From an uncultured Atopobiaceae bacterium (GTDB lineage Bacteria > Actinomycetota > Coriobacteriia > Coriobacteriales > Atopobiaceae): a DNA stretch of 64,000 nucleotides. Shown piece by piece: positions 46,030 through 55,471 of the stretch. The stretch is taken from assembly GCA_944321515.1 (NCBI GenBank), contig CALULO010000001.1:283950-347949 (forward strand). The letters are read 5' to 3'. A model generated the notes under the pieces. That model was not told the DNA's origin. It worked only from the letters and a program-made list of their open reading frames with translations, and did no database searches. Each line of letters begins with the position of its first letter. Position 1 is the stretch's first letter. The position numbers and the translations under genes are program-made.

Positions 46030-46550
46030 GACTCACCTCCCGAGCGCAGGGCCACGCGCGCCGTCCCCGCGTCGCAGGAGACCGTGAGCAGGCCGTCGTC
46101 CAGCTCAAACGAGAAGCTCCCCGAGGCGGCGAGGCGCGTGGCCCCCTGCGTGCTCACGGGCGACCCCTCCACCGCGTACTGCTGTACGAGCCAGCCGTCG
46201 GCGAGGAAGAAGCGCGTCTCGTAGGTGCCCGTGTCGAGCCGCTCCACCAGGACGAGCGCGTCGCCCTCCGGGCCCGCGGCGCGCGTCACCGAGCCCTCGG
46301 CGTCGGTCGCGCGCACGGCGTTGACCACCACGCCGAGCGGCGAGCGGGCCTCGGCGGCCGCGTCGCTGCGCTCGTTGAGCCGCTGGTAGACGGACGTGCC
46401 GACCGCAACGGCGCCGAGCAGCGCGAGCAGGAAGAGTGCGAGCAGCGCGACCGCGAAGACGTGGTCGGCCCTCCGCGCGTCCCCGCCCGGCCGCCGCGCC
46501 GCCTGGACCTCGCCGATGGCGTCGAGCAGACGCTCCGCCCGCGCGCTCAT
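46026..46550 (-). CDS. Small pilin-like protein C
   Basis: 174 residues with one helix at about 32-52 (FAVALLALFLLALLGAVAVG) and an external domain rich in beta strands (ALVLVERLDTGTYETRFFLAD, SFSFELDDGLLTVSCD). No prepilin cleavage motif is seen. Coupled by 4-bp overlaps to its neighbours. Pattern fits minor pilins of competence loci (ComGF/ComGG-like) but the similarity is only in layout. Confidence 0.55.
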   Translation of the reverse strand: MSARAERLLDAIGEVQAARRPGGDARRADHVFAVALLALFLLALLGAVAVGTSVYQRLNERSDAAAEARSPLGVVVNAVRATDAEGSVTRAAGPEGDALVLVERLDTGTYETRFFLADGWLVQQYAVEGSPVSTQGATRLAASGSFSFELDDGLLTVSCDAGTARVALRSGGES

Positions 46551-46867
46551 CGCGGCACCACCACGACGCTCGGCGCCACGTTGGAGGCGTAGGCCTCGTA
46601 GATGACGGCGTAGTCCTCGCGGTTCACCGTGAGGCCGTAGTGCTCCTCAAGGTAGGAGAGGTTGTGCGGGTAGGATCCCTCGACGGCGCAGCACTGCGAG
46701 GCCGCGCGCAGCACCGCCTCGCGCACGCTCGCCGCCCCCTGGTCGCGCAGCGCCGCCGCCACGGCCGGCCACGCCAGCGCGAGCGCCGCCACCGCGACCG
46801 CGCACGCGAGCAGCGCCCCCACGAGGGCGCGCCTGCCGCGCGAGGCCTGTCCCTGCCAGCGGCCCAT
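46547..46867 (-). CDS. Small pilin-like protein D
   Basis: 106 residues: basic start, one hydrophobic helix at about 14-38, then a short domain with GSYPHNLSYLEEHYGLTV, reminiscent of the YP-x-L pattern in GspG/ComGC pilins. Its ATG directly abuts the stop of the PilC-like gene. It is the best candidate for the main subunit by position, though it has no standard cleavage motif. Confidence 0.55.
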   Translation of the reverse strand: MGRWQGQASRGRRALVGALLACAVAVAALALAWPAVAAALRDQGAASVREAVLRAASQCCAVEGSYPHNLSYLEEHYGLTVNREDYAVIYEAYASNVAPSVVVVPR

Positions 46868-47950
46868 CTAGCCCACCGACCCCATGATGCCAATGAGCGG
46901 CAGCATGACCGAGACGAGCGTGGCGCCTACGGCCACGGTCAGAAACGCCGCGAGCACAGGCTCCGTGGCGTCCACGACGCGGTCGACCCGCTCGGCCGCC
47001 TCGTCAAAGAACGCCTGCGAGAGCCGCTCGAGCACCGCGTCGACCGAGCCCGCGCGCGAGCCAATGACGAGCATCCTCGCGTAGGCGGGCTCGAGCACGC
47101 CGCTCTCGGCGATGGCCTGGGCAAGCCCCAGGGCGCGCCTGGCGTCGGTCATGGCGTCGAGCGCGGGCTCGAGCCGGCCCCTCAGCTCGTCGCTCTCCAC
47201 GGTGGAGAGCGCCTCGGTCATGGCCGCGTCAACGTTGGAGCCGGCCGCCAGGCAGGTGGAGAGCGCCGCCGCAAAGCGCGAGAGCGCGAGCTGGCGCATG
47301 GCGTCGCGCGTGACGGGAAGGCGCTCCATGAGCCGCACGATCCTCGCCTGCCCGCGCGTGCTGCGGGCGAGAAGTGCCGCGCCGCAGGTGAGCGCCGCGC
47401 ACACGAGCGTGGCCACGAGCGCGACCCACCCGACCGCCACCGAGGCCGCGATCGCCAGTCCCGACCCCGCGGTGAGCGACCCGGCCATGTCCTCGTACAC
47501 GCCGATGAACACCGGCAGGATGACGGCTACGGTGAAGACGAGCACCACGCTCATGACCAGCAGGAGCGCCGCCGGGTAGCCCACGGCCGTGCGGATCTTG
47601 GCGAGCATGCGCGCCTCCTCGCCGTAGTAGCCGGCCAGGCCGCGCAGCGTCTCCTCGGTGCGCCCGGCCCGCTCGCCCACGGCGAGCAGCCGGCAGGCGC
47701 GCTCGGGGAAGCGCCCGGACGCGGCGAGCGCCCCCGCGAGCGGATCGCCGGCCGCCACCTGCGGGTACAGCGCCTCGCACACCGCCTCGAGCGGCGTGGC
47801 CGCCGCGCTCTCGCCAAGCAGCGCGAGCGCCTCGTCCGTCTGGATGCCGGCCGCGAGCATGGCGGCCAGGCCCTCGCAGAAGGCGGCGACCTCGCCGGCG
47901 GGCAGCGCCCCCGCGCCCGTCTCCCGCACCCGTTGTGTCATCCTGTCCAT
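46868..47950 (-). CDS. Type II secretion/type IV pilus platform protein (GspF/PilC)
   Basis: A 360-residue inner-membrane platform protein. Two GspF repeats are seen: one around FCEGLAAMLAAGIQTDEALALLG with RLLAVGERAGRTEETLRGLAGYY, the second around LSRFAAALSTCLAAGSNVDAAM with MLVIGSRAGSVDAVLERLS. Three membrane helices lie at about 127-152, 165-190 and 330-355. It anchors the ATPase and assembles pilins. Start ATG 47950 follows AAGGGG. Confidence 0.88.
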   Translation of the reverse strand: MDRMTQRVRETGAGALPAGEVAAFCEGLAAMLAAGIQTDEALALLGESAAATPLEAVCEALYPQVAAGDPLAGALAASGRFPERACRLLAVGERAGRTEETLRGLAGYYGEEARMLAKIRTAVGYPAALLLVMSVVLVFTVAVILPVFIGVYEDMAGSLTAGSGLAIAASVAVGWVALVATLVCAALTCGAALLARSTRGQARIVRLMERLPVTRDAMRQLALSRFAAALSTCLAAGSNVDAAMTEALSTVESDELRGRLEPALDAMTDARRALGLAQAIAESGVLEPAYARMLVIGSRAGSVDAVLERLSQAFFDEAAERVDRVVDATEPVLAAFLTVAVGATLVSVMLPLIGIMGSVG

Positions 47951-47959
47951 CGCAACCCC

Positions 47960-48892
47960 TTAGTAGACGTATCTGTCCGTGTAGGACGTCCCGTCGCCGA
48001 CCGTGTCCCTGGCGCCGGCGGCAGCAAACGTGAGGTCCACGCGCGACCAGCTGTCCTGGTCCACGGAGAACTCCACGCTGTGCCAGCTTCCGTCCGCGTA
48101 GACCATGTTCCATGCGTGGTAGACGTCGTCCGGAGAGACGTAGCCGGTGATGACCTTGCACGGTATCCCCAGGCTTCGCAGCATCGCCCCTGAGAGCGAG
48201 GCGTAGTCAAAGCAGATGCCCGTGCCGGCCGCGAGCGTGGCGTCCGGGTCGGGCACGTAGCCGCTCCCGCCCGAGAGCTCGGCGGCCTTGTCGTAGTCGT
48301 AGCTGATGTTGGACGCCACCCAGATGCAGACGGCGCGCATGACGTCGCCCTCGTTGGCGGCCCCGGCGGCCAGCTCGCGCGCCTTGGCAACGGCGGCGCT
48401 GGATTCCGTGTAGCTGCAGAAGACGTTGGGGCGCACAAACGGCTCAAACTCGCTCGCCAGTACCACGTCCACCGTCGTCCCCGCGAGCTCAACGTAGTTG
48501 TTGCCGCTCGTGTTCTGCATCACGCGCACGCGGTACGAGCCGCTGCCCATGTTGAGCGGCGCCACCACTGCTGTCCCGTCGGAGGGCAGGTCGTAGTTGT
48601 AGCTCATCTCGCCCGAGCTGACCTGGAGCTTGAGCCGCGCGTCGCTCGTGGCCGAAGCGGCCACGTAGCCCTCCGAGGCGTGGGAGACGTCTATCACGGG
48701 GGCACCTGCCGCAGCCGCGTCCGCGTCAAACGGGGCGAGAAGAACCTCGGCGGGCTCGGTCCACTCCGGTCCCGAGGTGGTGCCCTCGTCAAAGCCGTCG
48801 GCCGCGCTCGTGGTGGCGCCGGAGCATGCCATAAGGGCGAGCGCGCAGGTCAGCGCTGCTGCGGTGACACCCCTTCCCCACGTGGAACGCAC
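47960..48892 (-). CDS. Transglutaminase-domain lipoprotein
   Basis: 310 residues. The signal ends in a lipobox ALMAC with Cys23 as the lipid site. A linker of about 50 residues is followed by a beta domain and a transglutaminase-like core: Cys227 in GTGICFDYASLSGAML, His259 in DVYHAWNMVY and an Asp in the SVEFSVD strand. Such proteins act as proteases or cross-linkers. Start GTG 48892 follows GGGAGG. It is the first gene of the pilus-like operon, 9 bp before the PilC gene, so it may process or cross-link pilin. Confidence 0.8.
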   Translation of the reverse strand: MRSTWGRGVTAAALTCALALMACSGATTSAADGFDEGTTSGPEWTEPAEVLLAPFDADAAAAGAPVIDVSHASEGYVAASATSDARLKLQVSSGEMSYNYDLPSDGTAVVAPLNMGSGSYRVRVMQNTSGNNYVELAGTTVDVVLASEFEPFVRPNVFCSYTESSAAVAKARELAAGAANEGDVMRAVCIWVASNISYDYDKAAELSGGSGYVPDPDATLAAGTGICFDYASLSGAMLRSLGIPCKVITGYVSPDDVYHAWNMVYADGSWHSVEFSVDQDSWSRVDLTFAAAGARDTVGDGTSYTDRYVY

Positions 48893-48950
48893 GGCACCTC
48901 CCCAGACCAACGCCCAGCAGCCGCCGGGCAGGCTCCCGCCGGTGCACATG

Positions 48951-48956
48951 ATTATA
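48951..48956 (-). promoter_or_regulatory. -10 element of the pilus-like operon
   Basis: A perfect TATAAT on the minus strand, 58 bp before the GTG start at 48892. The -35 region is not convincing. It faces the tandem repeats and promoter of the divergent ATPase gene. Confidence 0.5.
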
Positions 48957-49014
48957 GGGGAGGGGGTATGTTTTAGCGCCCGAAGAGCAGGGAGGCCCGC
49001 AGCACGCCTCAAAA

Positions 49015-49098
49015 CGCCAAACCCGAAAACGAAACCACGCCAAACCCGAAAACAAAATCGCGCCAAACCCGAAAACGAAACCGCGCCAAACCCGAAAG
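49015..49098. repeat. Four tandem 23-bp repeats upstream of the ATPase gene
   Basis: Copies begin at 49015, 49038, 49061 and 49084, each starting CGCCAAACCCGAAA. The period is exactly 23 bp. The fourth is partial and runs into the probable -10 TACAAT (49102-49107) of the ATPase gene, so the array covers its promoter. Confidence 0.9.
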
Positions 49099-49130
49099 TG
49101 CTACAATAACACCAGCTAAGGGAGGGTAAG

Positions 49131-50408
49131 ATGCTCGCTCATTACATGCCAAGAATCGTTGACGACGAGCTCAAGAACAAGCTCGCCCACACTGGTGCCG
49201 TCTATGTCAGGGGGCCCAAGTGGTGCGGGAAGACCTCGACGTGCGAGCAGCTTTCGGCAAGCGCGCTCAGGCTGCGCGACCCAGACACCTACGCCTCAAA
49301 CATGGAGGCCGCGGCGGTGCGTCCCTCCCTGCTGCTCCGAGGGGAGCGTCCCCGCCTTATCGACGAGTGGCAGGTGGCACCCGTGCTTTGGGACGCCGTA
49401 ATAAACGAGGTGGACTCCCTGGGTGGCGCGCCTGGTCAGTTTCTCCTTACCGGGTCGGCGACGCCGATCGCGGCCGGAGAGGATCGGCCAAAGCACGCCG
49501 GCACCGGGCGCATAGCGCGCGTGAGCATGGATCCTATGACGCTTCAGGAGTCTGGGAGCTCAACCGGTGAGGTGTCGCTTTCGGCCCTCTTTGGTGGTGC
49601 GAATGAGGTGGAGGGTTCGTCCACCATCACCGTCGAGCAGTATGCCAGCCTCATCTGCTCTGGCGGGTGGCCGGCCCCAATCTCAAGGGGAGAGGCGGAC
49701 GCCTCGGTCGCGCGCGACTACGTCGACGCGATCTGCGAGTCTGACATCTCTGAGGCGGCAGGCAGCTCTCTCGACCCCGAGCGGGCACGAGCCCTCATGA
49801 GATCGCTCGCGCGCAATACCGCCCAGGAGGCATCTTCCGCCACGCTCCTTGCCGACGTGCGTGACGTGGGCGTCGGCATGAGCGAGCCCACCCTGCGGAC
49901 CTATCTGGCCGCTCTCCGGCGCCTCTTCGTCATTGAAGACCTCAAGGCGTGGGCTCCGGCCCTCCGCTCGCGCACGCCCCTGCGCTCGGCGGCAACGTGG
50001 CACCTGTGCGATCCCTCCCTCGCCGCGGCCGCGCTCGAGACAACGGCGGACGGCCTGCTGTCCGACCTGGTCACGATGGGCTACCTCTTCGAGTCCCTCT
50101 GCGTCCGTGACCTTCGCGTCTACGCGCGAGCGCTGGGCGGTGCGGTGTATCACTACAGAGATAAGTCGGGCCTCGAGGTCGACGCAATCGTTCGCCTCAA
50201 CTCTGGCGCATGGGGGGCGGTGGAGGTCAAGCTTGGCGGAGCCGACCGCATAGACGAGGGGGCCAAGAACATGACGCGCCTCGTCGCGCGCCTTGACGGC
50301 AGGCGTACGCCCAAGCCGGCCTTCCTGATGGTCCTTACCGGCGGTCAGTTCGCCTACACCCGCCCCGACGGGGTTCACGTAGTTCCCCTCGGGTGTCTCC
50401 GTCTCTAA
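49131..50408 (+). CDS. AAA ATPase with DUF4143 domain
   Basis: A 425-residue protein. Walker A GPKWCGKT is at residues 28-35, the sensor/Walker B region is RPRLIDEWQ, then LLTGSATP. The C-terminal DUF4143 domain contains the nuclease-like GLEVDAIV and WGAVEVKLG strand pair. The family is widespread and its function unsettled; such genes are often accessory and behave like mobile or defence-linked cargo. Start ATG 49131 follows AGGGAGG. It stands alone between divergent and downstream promoters. Confidence 0.9.
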   Translation: MLAHYMPRIVDDELKNKLAHTGAVYVRGPKWCGKTSTCEQLSASALRLRDPDTYASNMEAAAVRPSLLLRGERPRLIDEWQVAPVLWDAVINEVDSLGGAPGQFLLTGSATPIAAGEDRPKHAGTGRIARVSMDPMTLQESGSSTGEVSLSALFGGANEVEGSSTITVEQYASLICSGGWPAPISRGEADASVARDYVDAICESDISEAAGSSLDPERARALMRSLARNTAQEASSATLLADVRDVGVGMSEPTLRTYLAALRRLFVIEDLKAWAPALRSRTPLRSAATWHLCDPSLAAAALETTADGLLSDLVTMGYLFESLCVRDLRVYARALGGAVYHYRDKSGLEVDAIVRLNSGAWGAVEVKLGGADRIDEGAKNMTRLVARLDGRRTPKPAFLMVLTGGQFAYTRPDGVHVVPLGCLRL

Positions 50409-50829
50409 CATACGGTCAACACAGAGCGTTTCCGCCCGGCGAGAAGAACCCACGTCCCGACCGTCCACCCTACAAATCAAACCCCCTACCGCAAAATTTC
50501 ACGCGAACCGAGAAGTTAACAAAACCTCCTTAGGCGGTTGGCTAAACCCTCAATCGCGCGTTTAGAGATTTTCAGGAATCAACAAATGCCTGATAGGAGC
50601 CTTAAGCATCAGTAATGCGTCAATCCGTTTGCAAATTCTATAATTAACATTCGATAATCAAAAATCCCTTAATGCGCTATTTAACAGGCAAAATAAGTAG
50701 ATACCCCCTACCGCTTTTTGTGTTACAGTGACGCCAAAATGGGCCGTGGGCGCACTCTGCCCGCGGACCACGTGTAAGCAAGCGGGCGTTGTCGGGCGGC
50801 GCCCCAGGCACGAGGGAATGGTGGTTTGT
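50409..50829. other. AT-rich upstream region of the surface-protein gene
   Basis: Markedly AT-rich from about 50500 to 50720. It contains a copy of GGCGAGAAGAACC at 50438-50450. Two overlapping -10 candidates, TATAAT (50640-50645) and GATAAT (50654-50659), follow TTGCAA (50630-50635). The mRNA leader would be about 165 nt, long for this window. No gene or recognisable RNA is seen. Confidence 0.45.
50630..50659 (+). promoter_or_regulatory. Candidate promoter of the surface-protein gene
   Basis: TTGCAA (50630-50635) and GATAAT (50654-50659) with an 18-bp spacer. Confidence 0.5.
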
Positions 50830-53800
50830 ATGAGTGAGAGGCGCGAGGGCCACAACGCCACGCGGCGCCAGACGATGAAGAGGTGGAAGGTCGCGCTCGT
50901 GGCCGTCCTCACCATCGCCATGGTGATGCAGTCCTCCAATGTCCAGGCGATAGCTGAGGGCATTGCCGAGGGCCCTGCCGGTGACAGGCCTGTGGTTACG
51001 GACACGATGCCGACCGACGGTACCGGCACCGACGAGGCGACCGGCACCGACGCGGCGACCGGTACCGACGCAGCGACCGGCACCGAGGACGTTACGACCG
51101 ACGAGACCGCGGAGGACGCCACGTCCACCGACGCCACGACCCCCGAGACGGACGAGACGGCCACGGACACCGAGGCGACCGAGGAGGAGTCCACCGACGC
51201 CCCTGCGGCTCCCGAGGAGGTCGTCGAGGACACCACCGAGGCCGAGGCCCCCGCGGAGACTCCCGCCGAGGAGGCCGACACCACCGTCACCCTCAACGTA
51301 GAGATCAGCGGCGCCAGGCTGACCTACACGGCTGAGGATGGCACCGAGCAGAACGTCACGCCCGAGACGGACCCCAAGTCCGTTGACGTTCCCAACACTC
51401 TCGACTTCAAGTTCACGGTTACCCCCGAAGAGGGCCAGCAGGTCTCTTCCGTCAGCTACAGCGAGACCGTGCTGACCGCTGACGAGACCGGCACCTACAC
51501 CGTCGCCGCCGCGGACCTGACCGACGGCGAGAAGATCGTCGTCACGACCGAGGCCGTCCCAGCCGAGGAGACTCCCGCGGAGCCCGAGGTCCCCGCCGAG
51601 GAGGTCCCCGCCGGTGGTGGGGAGACGATCGATTCCGTTGAGGGGGAGATGGCGCCTACCGAGGACGAGACACAGACGCCCGACAACCCTACTGAGGCTG
51701 AAGTGGTTGCCAACGAGGTGACCGATGCGGTCAACTCAATCACGTCTGGGCTTTTCGCTATCCAGCGCGAGGCTCCCGCTTCAATCGAAGTGACGCAAAG
51801 AATAATCGGGAATGAATCGTACAGCAATAAGATACAGCTCGACTTGAGCGAGCTGCCCCTCCTGCTCGACGCGAGCTGCGCTCCGGCTCCGGATCTCTCC
51901 GATGGGAACACGTATGACTTTGCCTACGCTCGAGTCGGCAAAACTGACGTTGCCTCGGTTAACTATGACGCTAACACCGACCAGCTGTATCTGGGGATTG
52001 ACGGAAACAGCCTTTCGGGCATCCTGATTGATACCGAGGACTCCGAGCAGATTGTCTTGTGGTATGAGACTCATGTGGGTGAGTATCCGGTCGAGTATGT
52101 CGTTATGTGTGACGGGGAGCCCGTGGACGACGTCTCTACCGTCGGAAGCCTTGTCGGCCGCAACTCAATTAGGGACGGGGAAACCCTTCAGTTTACGTTT
52201 GCGCCGAATGAGGGATACGAGATTGCGAGCGTTACCGCAACAAATGGCGGTGTCAGCGGAGAATCGGGCGCTTACAGCCTGAATTCCGTTACCGATGGAA
52301 CGACGGTAACGATTGAGCTGACTGAGAAGACAGCCTACAACTTCACGTTCCACGAGAGCTCCAATACGGACTTCAAGGGAACGAATGCCACGGGCGAGAC
52401 TGTTGAGTTCAGTAGCTCGCAAGACGGGTCATTCACTTATCTGCGCGGAGACAGCATCAGCTTCACGCTCAAGGCGAATATGCAGAACGCCGGCAACTCG
52501 AAGGCCTTGAACAAGGTCACCCTTAGCATTGGGTCCTATCAGAACATGGCTCTCAATATTCCCACTGGAAACAATTTGCAAGTTGGGGCATTTGAGACGA
52601 CTTACCTCGCCAACGGAATGGTTGCGACTGTCGAGCTGATTAATCAAGGACATTGGTTTGACGACCATGGCTGGGGACATGAAGAGGGGTATTTGCCTGA
52701 GTTCCGCGTCACCCTTAGCAAGGGGTCATGTGACGCTGTCAGGGGTGACATCACTCTCAGCACCAACTTCAAAGACGCCGAAACCCAGGAGGTTTGGGCA
52801 AAGGACTTGGTCGGAACAGAGCTCACCATTGCCGTTCATAACGGCAAATTTCTCGGTGGGCGCTACGAGTACAAGACGCTCGATCCTTCCAAGTTCGAAT
52901 TTGCGACAATCCATAAGAATGACACCTACGTGTACGTTCACGTATTGCCAGGATTTGATGCGAACGAGGTTGATCTCACGGTATACGTGGACGGAGCGGC
53001 CGACGACTCATATGAACTAAAGGAGCTCACCCGGTCGACTGATACGCCAGGGGCGGATAGTGCCCGGGGGGACGGCTGCCAGTACTACATCGAGATTCCT
53101 GACGGTGAGAACGGGAAAGACATCCGCATTTCAGTGGTGGCAACCTCGCTGGAACGCCAGTTTGCTGCAGCGTTTGAAGGCTACGATGGCGCACCGGGGA
53201 CACTGGATGCTACGTACTCAGTTGGCGACTCGATTTCAGTGGACGATGGTCGCGACGTCTACCCAGCCCAGGAAGGCAAGGTTTTCCAGGGCTGGATAAT
53301 AGAAAATGATGCCAGCGGAACCGTTTATCTTCCGGGCGACCCGTTCACTATTACATCTGACAACCAGGGCCTTGCCAAGCCAGACGCCCATGGTCTCTAT
53401 GTCTACAAATTCGTTCCCGTTTGGGCGGACGTTGACGAGGCCGCTAGCGCGCCGTATGAGGTTAACGTTTACTTCGAGCAGGATGACGGCACATACCCTG
53501 AAACGCCTGACGTGGCATTTTCGGAGAACGGCCCGTATGGACAGACAGCTTTCCTGATTGAGGAAAAGCTTAATGAGCAGCTTGCCACCGAAGAGGGCCT
53601 ACCGGAGAATTGGCAAGAAGGCTACGAGATTGACGTCGAGAAGAGCGGAAACCTTCAGGTAGAGGTCACCGGTAGTAGCTCGATTAATATCTACTACAAG
53701 AAGAAGGCTAACGACCTCACCTACAAGTTCGTCTCCGGCACCGCCGGCGAGGACCTGCCCTCCGCGGGCATGCCCGACGCCCCGGCCAAGGCCACCGTCA

Positions 53801-55452
53801 AGTACGGCGAGGCCGTCGAGCTGCCGTCCGGCTACGAGGCCGTGACCGACGCCCGCGGCGTCTGGGAGTTCCAGGGCTGGGAGGTCGCGCCTGAGTCCGA
53901 GGTCTCCGAGGGCAAGTTCTCGATGCCCGCCGGCAACGCCACGGTCACCGGCACCTGGACGCTCAAGGCCGACTCCTCCGACGACTACTCCGTGAGCTAC
54001 CAGATGGTCTCCGGCACCGACGGCGAGGCCCTGCCGGCCGAGCTCAGCGCCCGCGCCCCGCAGGACGGCTCCAGCTACAAGTACGGCCAGACGGTCACGA
54101 TCGCCGAGGCCGACACCTCCGACTTCACCGACGCCCGCGGCGTCTGGGAGTTCCAGGGCTGGGAGGTCGCGCCTGAGTCCGAGGTCTCCGAGGGCAAGTT
54201 CTCGATGCCCGCCGGCAACGCCACGGTCACCGGCACCTGGACGCTTGTAACGATGGCTCAGTATGGCATCACCTACTCCTATGCTGGAGATGTTCCGACT
54301 AACATTGAGCCCGCTCCGGTTGTTGAGGGTACATTTGAATACGGTTCTGAGCAGTCGGTGGCTACTGAGCCCTATGAGGTTGGCGATACCATTACCGATG
54401 CTAGTGGCACTTGGACGTTCTCTGGCTGGGATGCCACAAGCTCTGGTGTTGTGGTAGTTAACGGCAAGTTCATCATGCCCGCCAACAACGTGGCCTTCAC
54501 CGGCTCTTGGGATCTAACTACTGTTGATATCAGTGGACGGCAGGTGACCGTCGACTACCCCGAGAACGTCCCGTACGACGGCACCGAGCACACCTGGGTC
54601 CCGACGGTTACCGACGCCGATGACAACGTTCTTGTCGCCAACCGCGACTATACGGTGAGGTACTCCACCTCTGACCACACCAACGTCTCCGGCAGGATCA
54701 GGGTCACGATCACGGGCATCGGCAACTACACCGGCTCCGTCGAGCGTGCCTACAGCATCACCCCGCTGAACCTCATCGTGACGGCTGACAACATCACCAA
54801 GTACGTCGGTGAGGCTGACCCGGCCCTGACCTCCACCTACAGGGGCGTCCTTGAGGGCGAGGTGCCTGGCTGGAGCGGCTCGATCGCACGTGAGCCTGGC
54901 GAGGCCGTGGGCACCTATGACATCGACCTCAACACGCTGCGTCTTGAGGACAACCCCGAGGGTGACTTCCGGGCCAGGAATTACCAGCTCATCTTTGAGA
55001 TTGGCACCTTCACCATCCTGGACATGCCGACGACGCCTGACGACGGTGGCGACGACACGCCGACCACCCCGACCACCCCGACGACGCCTGGTGACGATGG
55101 CACCGGGATCGCCCCCAACCCGACTCCCGCTCCTGGCGGAACCGTGACTCCGGCTGACGTTGCCGACGACGCCGCGGACGACGCGACGACTGACGATGCC
55201 ACGCCTGAGGAGACCGTCACCGACGACGAGAACCCGCTCGCCAGTGGCGACGAGGAGGGCATCGAGGACAACGGCAACCCGCTGGCTTCCGGCCGTGGCG
55301 ACGAGGACTGCTGGGTCCACTGGCTCATCCTCGTGGGCATGATCCTCACCGCCGTGTACTTCGTCGGCGTGGCAGTGCGCCGCCGCAAGTTCACCGCCGA
55401 CCTGCTCGACTACGAGGACAAGGTCCTCGGCAACAACCGCAACGACGCCTAA
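50830..55452 (+). CDS. Large cell-surface protein with MBG domains
   Basis: 1540 residues. A signal peptide of about 40 residues ends near NVQA-IAEG. Residues 57-280 are acidic T/E/P/D-rich low complexity. A middle part (about 300-960) has beta-rich repeats of no known family. Two InlB/SHIRT-like repeats at about 962-1140 share the block from GVWEFQGWEVAPESEVSEG to TGTWTL; a third, diverged repeat follows. MBG-type domains run from about 1234 to 1400 (VPYDGTEHTW, ITPLNLIVTADNITKY). Then comes a P/T linker, NPLASG twice, a membrane helix at about 1495-1516 and a charged 24-residue tail. It is likely an adhesin. Start ATG 50830 has GGTGG upstream; ATG 50818 is possible. Confidence 0.85.
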   Translation: MSERREGHNATRRQTMKRWKVALVAVLTIAMVMQSSNVQAIAEGIAEGPAGDRPVVTDTMPTDGTGTDEATGTDAATGTDAATGTEDVTTDETAEDATSTDATTPETDETATDTEATEEESTDAPAAPEEVVEDTTEAEAPAETPAEEADTTVTLNVEISGARLTYTAEDGTEQNVTPETDPKSVDVPNTLDFKFTVTPEEGQQVSSVSYSETVLTADETGTYTVAAADLTDGEKIVVTTEAVPAEETPAEPEVPAEEVPAGGGETIDSVEGEMAPTEDETQTPDNPTEAEVVANEVTDAVNSITSGLFAIQREAPASIEVTQRIIGNESYSNKIQLDLSELPLLLDASCAPAPDLSDGNTYDFAYARVGKTDVASVNYDANTDQLYLGIDGNSLSGILIDTEDSEQIVLWYETHVGEYPVEYVVMCDGEPVDDVSTVGSLVGRNSIRDGETLQFTFAPNEGYEIASVTATNGGVSGESGAYSLNSVTDGTTVTIELTEKTAYNFTFHESSNTDFKGTNATGETVEFSSSQDGSFTYLRGDSISFTLKANMQNAGNSKALNKVTLSIGSYQNMALNIPTGNNLQVGAFETTYLANGMVATVELINQGHWFDDHGWGHEEGYLPEFRVTLSKGSCDAVRGDITLSTNFKDAETQEVWAKDLVGTELTIAVHNGKFLGGRYEYKTLDPSKFEFATIHKNDTYVYVHVLPGFDANEVDLTVYVDGAADDSYELKELTRSTDTPGADSARGDGCQYYIEIPDGENGKDIRISVVATSLERQFAAAFEGYDGAPGTLDATYSVGDSISVDDGRDVYPAQEGKVFQGWIIENDASGTVYLPGDPFTITSDNQGLAKPDAHGLYVYKFVPVWADVDEAASAPYEVNVYFEQDDGTYPETPDVAFSENGPYGQTAFLIEEKLNEQLATEEGLPENWQEGYEIDVEKSGNLQVEVTGSSSINIYYKKKANDLTYKFVSGTAGEDLPSAGMPDAPAKATVKYGEAVELPSGYEAVTDARGVWEFQGWEVAPESEVSEGKFSMPAGNATVTGTWTLKADSSDDYSVSYQMVSGTDGEALPAELSARAPQDGSSYKYGQTVTIAEADTSDFTDARGVWEFQGWEVAPESEVSEGKFSMPAGNATVTGTWTLVTMAQYGITYSYAGDVPTNIEPAPVVEGTFEYGSEQSVATEPYEVGDTITDASGTWTFSGWDATSSGVVVVNGKFIMPANNVAFTGSWDLTTVDISGRQVTVDYPENVPYDGTEHTWVPTVTDADDNVLVANRDYTVRYSTSDHTNVSGRIRVTITGIGNYTGSVERAYSITPLNLIVTADNITKYVGEADPALTSTYRGVLEGEVPGWSGSIAREPGEAVGTYDIDLNTLRLEDNPEGDFRARNYQLIFEIGTFTILDMPTTPDDGGDDTPTTPTTPTTPGDDGTGIAPNPTPAPGGTVTPADVADDAADDATTDDATPEETVTDDENPLASGDEEGIEDNGNPLASGRGDEDCWVHWLILVGMILTAVYFVGVAVRRRKFTADLLDYEDKVLGNNRNDA
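53845..54245 (+). repeat. Identical 119-bp direct repeat inside the surface-protein gene
   Basis: Bases 53845-53963 and 54127-54245 are identical, 282 bp (94 codons) apart. They are in frame and encode the shared half of two adjacent domains. Identity at the DNA level points to recent duplication or gene conversion. Confidence 0.9.
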
Positions 55453-55471
55453 CTGAGAGGGGGTAACTAGG

